Below the pieces are notes generated by a model that was not told the DNA's origin, did no database searches, and saw only the letters and a list, made by a program, of their open reading frames with translations. From the NCBI GenBank assembly GCA_025966435.1, contig JAICRQ010000038.1, positions 1-13,383 on the forward strand: a DNA stretch of 13,383 nucleotides, read 5' to 3'. The DNA comes from Anaerolineales bacterium (GTDB taxonomy: Bacteria > Chloroflexota > Anaerolineae > Anaerolineales > Villigracilaceae). Positions 9,379 through 13,383 of the stretch are shown in pieces. Made by a program: the position numbers and the translations under genes. Position 1 is the first letter of the stretch. Each line of letters opens with the position of its first letter.

Positions 9379-9597
9379 AAACGCCTCAATGTGTAAGATC
9401 AGCCTGCACTTTTAAAAGGAAAAGATTAATTGCTCTCCAAACATTTTCCTGTCCATACCCTAATATGCACATGGGGGGATTCCCTACCTTACAAGATTGA
9501 TATTCATCTCTTTGAAATGCTAAACCTTGTTCTTTCTAGTTTCAGGCTGGGAATTTTCCACCCTTGTCAAAAAAAGAAATCTGATTAAAATACGCTT
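9379..9597. other. Intergenic region upstream of the histidine kinase operon
   Basis: This 219-nt AT-rich stretch lies between the esterase hairpin and the kinase start. It probably holds the promoter of the kinase-regulator-giant sensor operon. I could not identify a convincing -35/-10 pair. A perfect TTGACA (minus strand, 9565-9570) has only GC-rich hexamers at the -10 distance. No small ORF or RNA gene is evident. Confidence 0.4.
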
Positions 9598-9634
9598 GCT
9601 CTGTTCAGGGTGCCCCCCTCACTCTGAACAGAGC
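9598..9634 (-). terminator. Strong hairpin downstream of the esterase, terminator-like
   Basis: An 11-bp perfect inverted repeat (9598-9608 and 9624-9634, GCTCTGTTCAG with CTGAACAGAGC) starts 7 nt after the esterase stop. Inner bases 9610-9612 and 9620-9622 also pair, leaving a loop with six C (six G on the minus strand). Read on the minus strand, it is followed within a few bases by TATTTTAA, a weak T tract. On the plus strand it is followed by GTTTTATT, and the G-T pair 9609/9623 becomes a wobble, so termination could work in both directions. Its position suits the end of the kinase-like/esterase unit. Confidence 0.7.
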
Positions 9635-9640
9635 GTTTTA

Positions 9641-10567
9641 TTAAGGGTGGCTGTCTAGAGGATGCTGTTCGAAGAAGTCCCAGATCGTTTGACCAAAATT
9701 AATAAGATCGTGAGTCCAATCATGGCCGAGATCCTGAATCGTATACAGGATCACCTCGGCTCCCTCGCTGCAATTGCTCCACCTCTCCTCGCCGATCAGG
9801 ACATTATGGTGGATGTCGACGTGCTCAGGGTCGCAGCCATTTCGCTCTGCCCAGGCAGCAGCCCACTCAGGGATGCCTTCGTATGGGACGATACTATCGG
9901 CTGTGCCATGGATGGCGAATACAGGAACCGGGCGGGAGGGTGAGCATTGCCCGGACCGTTGGTATGCGCCGGAGATCGTCCCAATGGCGGCAATGCGATC
10001 TGCCAGCTCACAAGCCAACCGGTCAGCCATCGCGCCTCCGTTGGAGTGCCCGCTGGCGTAGATGCGGTTTGGGTCTACAGAACAGCGCTTCTGCAGGTGA
10101 TCGATCAAATCGCGGATGAACTGCACATCGCGAGATCCCGGCGAGGGATTCCAGAATTCATCCAACCCTTGTGGGTACACAACGAGAAACCCCTCGCGGT
10201 CTGCCACGTTCGAGAACCTGCTATAGCTGACGAACCGCTCTGCCCCGATTCCGGCGCCGTGAAACACCAGCACTAAAGCTGCTGGCTCTTCCGGCTTATA
10301 GGTTGCTGGAACATGCAATAAAGACTGGCGGGTTTGCCCACCAGATTCGATCTGGTCAAAATAATCTCCACGTGTGCAACTTGCTGTCGCAACAGAAGAT
10401 GGTGTAACCTGCTGTGTGACTCCCGCAGTGATTTCCACAGTTAGCGCAGGTGTGGCTTCCAAGGTCTTCTGTGCTGTAACAGTAACAATGGGCGTTTCTG
10501 ATGTGCAGGCTACAACGAGGAGAACGACCAATACACTGGCTGTCCGATATCTGCCTCGAAAATTCAT
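9641..10567 (-). CDS. Secreted lipoprotein esterase, LpqC/PHB depolymerase family (alpha/beta hydrolase)
   Basis: 308 residues. The N-terminus has a short basic stretch, a hydrophobic core and a lipobox ending in VVAC (C21), so export and lipid anchoring are likely. A Thr/Ser/Val-rich linker (about 22-62) tethers the catalytic domain. That domain shows the oxyanion strand VFHGAG (101-106), the nucleophile elbow GHSNGG with S175, the acid D224 in HGTADSIVPY, and H282 in LGHDW. This matches the polyhydroxybutyrate depolymerase/feruloyl esterase-like group; the real substrate cannot be told. Several cysteines (64, 162, 186, 208, 245, 266) could form disulfides outside the cell. It begins 7 nt after the phosphotransferase stop and lacks a Shine-Dalgarno sequence, so translation may depend on coupling. 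Confidence 0.85.
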   Translation of the reverse strand: MNFRGRYRTASVLVVLLVVACTSETPIVTVTAQKTLEATPALTVEITAGVTQQVTPSSVATASCTRGDYFDQIESGGQTRQSLLHVPATYKPEEPAALVLVFHGAGIGAERFVSYSRFSNVADREGFLVVYPQGLDEFWNPSPGSRDVQFIRDLIDHLQKRCSVDPNRIYASGHSNGGAMADRLACELADRIAAIGTISGAYQRSGQCSPSRPVPVFAIHGTADSIVPYEGIPEWAAAWAERNGCDPEHVDIHHNVLIGEERWSNCSEGAEVILYTIQDLGHDWTHDLINFGQTIWDFFEQHPLDSHP

Positions 10568-10574
10568 AGGTGGT

Positions 10575-11387
10575 TTATTCTGCGAAATCTTCTCTCACGA
10601 GTTTGATTAACGCTTCACGTTCCGGGATGATATTCTCATTCAACCGCGCGGCAGCGATGAGGGTCATCCAGCAGCGCATCTCATTCTCAGTATCCGGCCG
10701 AAGCGTGCGATATCTCCATAGATAGCGGCGATGATACAGCCGGACCATCATTTGAAGCAACAAAGGGATTTGCTTCGCGGCAGCTCTGACTCCAATTGTA
10801 AGAATCAGGCTCGTCCGCGCCACATCTGCCCAGGGGCTTCCGGCGCAGGCAGTCATCCAGTCGATGACCACAGGTCCGCTTTTGGTGATGAGTATATTCT
10901 CGGGATGAAAATCGCCGTGACAGATGTTCTGCCCATCGGGCAGCCGCTCAAGCAGATCGCCGACTTTCCTGCGCAAATCATCCGTGAGATGCGGCGTTTC
11001 GTCAATATCATAACGCAATCTGTCTTTATATGATGGTAAACCTATTGTGGATTTTTCATGGATATGAACCTGTAGTTCTGCAAGGGAGTGCGCATGCTTG
11101 AGCAACATCCACGGGCGCGCTTTCAAATCCTGCACCATGGAAATCCCCTCCATGCGCTGATAGATTAACCCGCGCCTGCCGTCCACTTCGACGATTTCGC
11201 GGGCTTCCGGCGAGGGGATGCCTGCCTCATACACGAGGCGTGCAATTCGCGCTTCATACTCCACCCAGTCAGGCGGGCACCAGTCGCGGTAGAGTTTCAA
11301 GATGTACCGCTCATCCCACGCATAAATTTCAGCCGTGCGACCTTCGGCTATTGGAGGAGAAGAGAGGACCTTTGAAGAACTTCTCAC
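10575..11387 (-). CDS. APH-family phosphotransferase (aminoglycoside phosphotransferase/choline kinase fold)
   Basis: 270 residues with the kinase-like fold. K31 in YILKLY fits the ATP-binding lysine and E45 is a candidate for its partner. The catalytic loop HGDFHPEN (157-164) carries D159 and N164, and D176 in VVIDW is the metal-binding Asp. The C-terminal part is helical. The family phosphorylates small molecules such as antibiotics, choline or sugars; nothing here points to one, so a resistance role should not be assumed. The start is GTG at 11387; no other ATG, GTG or TTG lies before the conserved IAEGRTAEIYAW block (13-24). No Shine-Dalgarno is visible; a TACAAT hexamer sits 6 nt before the GTG, suggesting a leaderless transcript. 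It leads a tight two-gene unit with the esterase. Confidence 0.85.
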   Translation of the reverse strand: MRSSSKVLSSPPIAEGRTAEIYAWDERYILKLYRDWCPPDWVEYEARIARLVYEAGIPSPEAREIVEVDGRRGLIYQRMEGISMVQDLKARPWMLLKHAHSLAELQVHIHEKSTIGLPSYKDRLRYDIDETPHLTDDLRRKVGDLLERLPDGQNICHGDFHPENILITKSGPVVIDWMTACAGSPWADVARTSLILTIGVRAAAKQIPLLLQMMVRLYHRRYLWRYRTLRPDTENEMRCWMTLIAAARLNENIIPEREALIKLVREDFAE

Positions 11388-11393
11388 ACAGCG

Positions 11394-11399
11394 ATTGTA
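11394..11399 (-). promoter_or_regulatory. Probable -10 element of a leaderless promoter for the phosphotransferase
   Basis: TACAAT on the minus strand ends 6 nt before the GTG start at 11387. This places the expected transcription start at or next to the start codon. There is no good -35 at 17 nt (CTGGAA-like at best). It agrees with the missing Shine-Dalgarno. Confidence 0.45.
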
Positions 11400-11462
11400 A
11401 ACTCTTTTGCACTCGTTCCAGATCGATTACAACTCGCGTGAGAAATTGCCGATGATTTGCGG

Positions 11463-11468
11463 TATGAT
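11463..11468 (+). promoter_or_regulatory. Possible -10 element for the GH13 gene
   Basis: TATGAT lies 18 nt upstream of the start codon at 11487, which would give a leader of about 12 nt carrying the ribosome site. No matching -35 or extended -10 is visible, so this is weak. Confidence 0.3.
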
Positions 11469-11475
11469 TTCAATA

Positions 11476-11481
11476 GAGGAG
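11476..11481 (+). promoter_or_regulatory. Ribosome binding site of the GH13 gene
   Basis: GAGGAG lies 5 nt before ATG 11487. It supports this start over the in-frame ATG at 11457, which has no Shine-Dalgarno and adds ten residues that do not resemble the family. Confidence 0.8.
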
Positions 11482-11486
11482 AATAT

Positions 11487-13289
11487 ATGGATGACCAAAA
11501 GGTAGATGACGTTCAGATGGGGATGGGAGCGATCGTTCACAAGGGCGGGGTTGCCTTCCGGGTATGGGCGCCGAACGCGCAATCGGTCTTTGTCACAGGG
11601 GAATTCAACGACTGGTCGGATGCCGCAACACCCTTAGCACATGAAGAAAATGGTTACTGGTATGCGAATGTGGAATCTGCAAAGCCCGGTCAGGAATATA
11701 AATTTGTGCTGCTCAATGGGGACCGCAAACTGGGACGCATCGACCCGTACGCCAGGCAGGTCACCAACTCCACAGGGAACGGTGTCATTTACGATCCATC
11801 CGGTTTCGACTGGCAGGATGAGCAATTCGATCTGCCTCCACATAATGAGCTGGTCATCTATGAAATGCACATCGGCTCCTTTTTTACTGACGCCGATGGG
11901 AAACCGGGTGGTTTCGACGATGCCATGGAGAAACTGGAGCATCTGAGACGGCTTGGCGTCAATGCTATCCAGATCATGCCGATTGCCGAATTCGCCGGGG
12001 ATTACTCCTGGGGCTACAACCCGTCGCATATTTTTGCGGTGGAAAGTATTTATGGCGGTCCGGACAGATTCAAGGAGCTTGTTCGCGAAACACATAAGCG
12101 CGGCATTGCCGTGATTCTGGATGTTGTTTATAACCATTTCGGTCCAAGCGACCTGGATCTCTGGCAATTCGATGGCTGGCAGGAAAATGGAAGGGGCGGC
12201 ATTTATTTTTACAACGATCACCGCGCCGAGACTCCCTGGGGCAGCACCCGCCCAGACTACGGGCGCGAGGAAGTGCGGCGCTTTATCCATGATAACGCCC
12301 GTATGTGGCTGGAAGAATATCATGTGGACGGCTTGCGTTACGACAGCACGCTATACATCCGCTGCATCGACGGCAACGAAGCCAATGAACTGCCCGATGG
12401 CTGGAGTTTGATGCAGCAGCTCAATGGCGACATCCGGGCGCGCTTTCCACGCGTCATCACCATCGCAGAAGACCTGCGAAGCAATCCCTGGATCACAAAG
12501 CCTGCCGGGGAGGGAGGAGCTGGCTTTCACGCGCAGTGGGATGCAAACTTTGTGCACCCCGTCCGCTCGATCGTAGCTCTTCTTCAGGATGAGCATCGCT
12601 CCATAGAAGCGATTCGCGCTGCGATCTCATTCCGCTACGAGGGCGATGCCTTCCGCCGCGTGATCTATAGTGAGTCGCATGATGAAGTTGCCAACGGCAA
12701 AGCGCGTGTGCCTCAGGAGATCAACCCGGACGACCCGACCGGCTGGCACGCGCAAAAGCGATCCACACTGGCGGCAGGGCTGGTCTTTACTTCTCCTGGC
12801 ATCCCCATGCTGTTTCAGGGGCAAGAATTCTTGCAGGGGGAATGGTTCCGGGACAACGTGCCACTGGACTGGGACTTGAACGACCAGTACCAGGGCATCG
12901 TCCGTCTCTATCATGACCTGATCGACCTGCGGCTCAACAAACAGGGATTCAGCCGCGGGCTGCGCGGACAATTCTTGAACATCTACCATGTGAATGATGC
13001 GGATAACATCCTCGCCTTCCAGCGCTGGGACCAGCACGGTCCGGGCGATGACGTCGTGGTTGTGCTCAATTTTAGCAATATGCCAAGGGAAAATTATGTA
13101 ATTGGCATGCCGACGACTGGATTGTGGAAACTCCGCCTGAACAGTGACGCGCCAATCTACAGCAGTGACTTCCAGGGGTTTTTCAGCGGTGACGTGGAAG
13201 CGGTTGGCGACCCGAAAGATGGCTTGAGTGCTCGCGCCAGCATATCCATTGGTCCCTACAGTACGCTCCTGTTCTCACAGGATCGATAG
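11487..13289 (+). CDS. CBM48-GH13 alpha-glucan enzyme (alpha-amylase / branching enzyme-like)
   Basis: 600 residues. An N-terminal CBM48-type beta domain (about 14-105, with FRVWAPNA and GEFNDW) precedes the GH13 barrel. Conserved regions are visible: region I DVVYNH (212-217); region II DGLRYD with nucleophile D286; region III IAEDL with acid/base E328; region IV ESHDE with D399. All three catalytic acids are present. A C-terminal beta domain ends in IGPYSTLLFSQD. It resembles a widespread family annotated either as alpha-amylase or as 1,4-alpha-glucan branching enzyme; trehalohydrolase (TreZ) is a less likely alternative. Activity on glycogen or starch-like glucan is likely, but hydrolysis and branching cannot be told apart here. 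No signal peptide, so cytoplasmic. It is divergent from the phosphotransferase gene, and no other glycogen gene is in the window. Confidence 0.88.
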   Translation: MDDQKVDDVQMGMGAIVHKGGVAFRVWAPNAQSVFVTGEFNDWSDAATPLAHEENGYWYANVESAKPGQEYKFVLLNGDRKLGRIDPYARQVTNSTGNGVIYDPSGFDWQDEQFDLPPHNELVIYEMHIGSFFTDADGKPGGFDDAMEKLEHLRRLGVNAIQIMPIAEFAGDYSWGYNPSHIFAVESIYGGPDRFKELVRETHKRGIAVILDVVYNHFGPSDLDLWQFDGWQENGRGGIYFYNDHRAETPWGSTRPDYGREEVRRFIHDNARMWLEEYHVDGLRYDSTLYIRCIDGNEANELPDGWSLMQQLNGDIRARFPRVITIAEDLRSNPWITKPAGEGGAGFHAQWDANFVHPVRSIVALLQDEHRSIEAIRAAISFRYEGDAFRRVIYSESHDEVANGKARVPQEINPDDPTGWHAQKRSTLAAGLVFTSPGIPMLFQGQEFLQGEWFRDNVPLDWDLNDQYQGIVRLYHDLIDLRLNKQGFSRGLRGQFLNIYHVNDADNILAFQRWDQHGPGDDVVVVLNFSNMPRENYVIGMPTTGLWKLRLNSDAPIYSSDFQGFFSGDVEAVGDPKDGLSARASISIGPYSTLLFSQDR

Positions 13290-13383
13290 TAAGAACTCAC
13301 ATTGCGATCTTGCGAATAGAACTAGCATCTGAAAGCTGATGAATCGTCATCTGGGAACCTGTGGGGGAAGACTGGTGTATGGA
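13290..13383. other. Tail downstream of the GH13 gene, possible start of a next gene
   Basis: No clear terminator is seen. A GGGGGAAG (13363-13370) precedes an ATG at 13379-13381 by 8 nt, so a plus-strand gene could begin at the very edge. Too little sequence remains to test this. Confidence 0.2.

Noticed and set aside
9542..9570. A perfect TTGACA on the minus strand upstream of the kinase, as a -35 box.
   Set aside because: Hexamers at 16-18 nt spacing (around 9542-9548) are GC-rich and unlike a -10 box.
10575..11387. Antibiotic-resistance (aminoglycoside phosphotransferase) gene.
   Set aside because: Only the general APH-fold motifs are visible. This fold covers many small-molecule kinases, and no resistance-specific signature or mobile context is present.
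11457..11486. An earlier ATG at 11457 as the GH13 start.
   Set aside because: It has no Shine-Dalgarno, its codons overlap the putative -10 and the ribosome site of the 11487 start, and the added residues do not resemble the family.
13338..13351. GATGA-ATCG-TCATC hairpin after the GH13 gene, as a terminator.
   Set aside because: Only 5 bp of stem and no T tract follows; it is likely chance.

Overview
The window looks like part of an environmental bacterial contig of moderate GC, with one foreign-looking end. Bases 1 to about 270 are very GC-rich (44 of the first 60 bases are G or C, against 31 of 60 at 301-360). They encode a fragment of an SGNH/GDSL hydrolase of a type I associate with Planctomycetota. 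From about 295 onward the content is coherent: giant multi-PAS/GAF signalling proteins, an Rcp1-like response regulator, a lipoprotein esterase, an APH-fold kinase and a GH13 enzyme. That combination would fit Chloroflexota (Anaerolineae-like), but this assignment is inference from gene style only.

Layout. 1-288 (+): truncated SGNH hydrolase. 271-297: abrupt junction with a small inverted repeat. 295-5601 (-): giant REC-PAS-GAF signalling protein, cut at its C-terminus inside a fourth GAF domain. 5663-6106 (-): single-domain response regulator. 6103-9378 (-): membrane histidine kinase with six PAS domains. 9379-9640: intergenic stretch with a strong hairpin. 9641-10567 (-): secreted lipoprotein esterase. 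10575-11387 (-): APH-family phosphotransferase with a probably leaderless GTG start. 11388-11486: divergent promoter region. 11487-13289 (+): CBM48-GH13 alpha-glucan enzyme. 13290-13383: short tail with no clear gene.

How the genes may work together. The histidine kinase and the response regulator share an ATGA stop/start overlap and are almost certainly a cognate pair. The giant protein follows 61 nt later on the same strand and probably belongs to the same signalling operon. Its N-terminal receiver carries Glu (E57) where the phosphoacceptor Asp should be, so it may be locked in an active-like state. No DNA-binding output domain is visible, so the pathway's output lies elsewhere or in the lost C-terminus. 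The kinase-like gene and the esterase form a second tight two-gene unit (7-nt gap), closed by the hairpin. The GH13 gene is divergent from that unit and stands alone.

I did not find a clearly new system. The most notable points are the Asp-to-Glu receiver, the chimeric-looking left edge, the leaderless-type start, and a paralogous PAS domain shared by the two neighbouring sensor genes.
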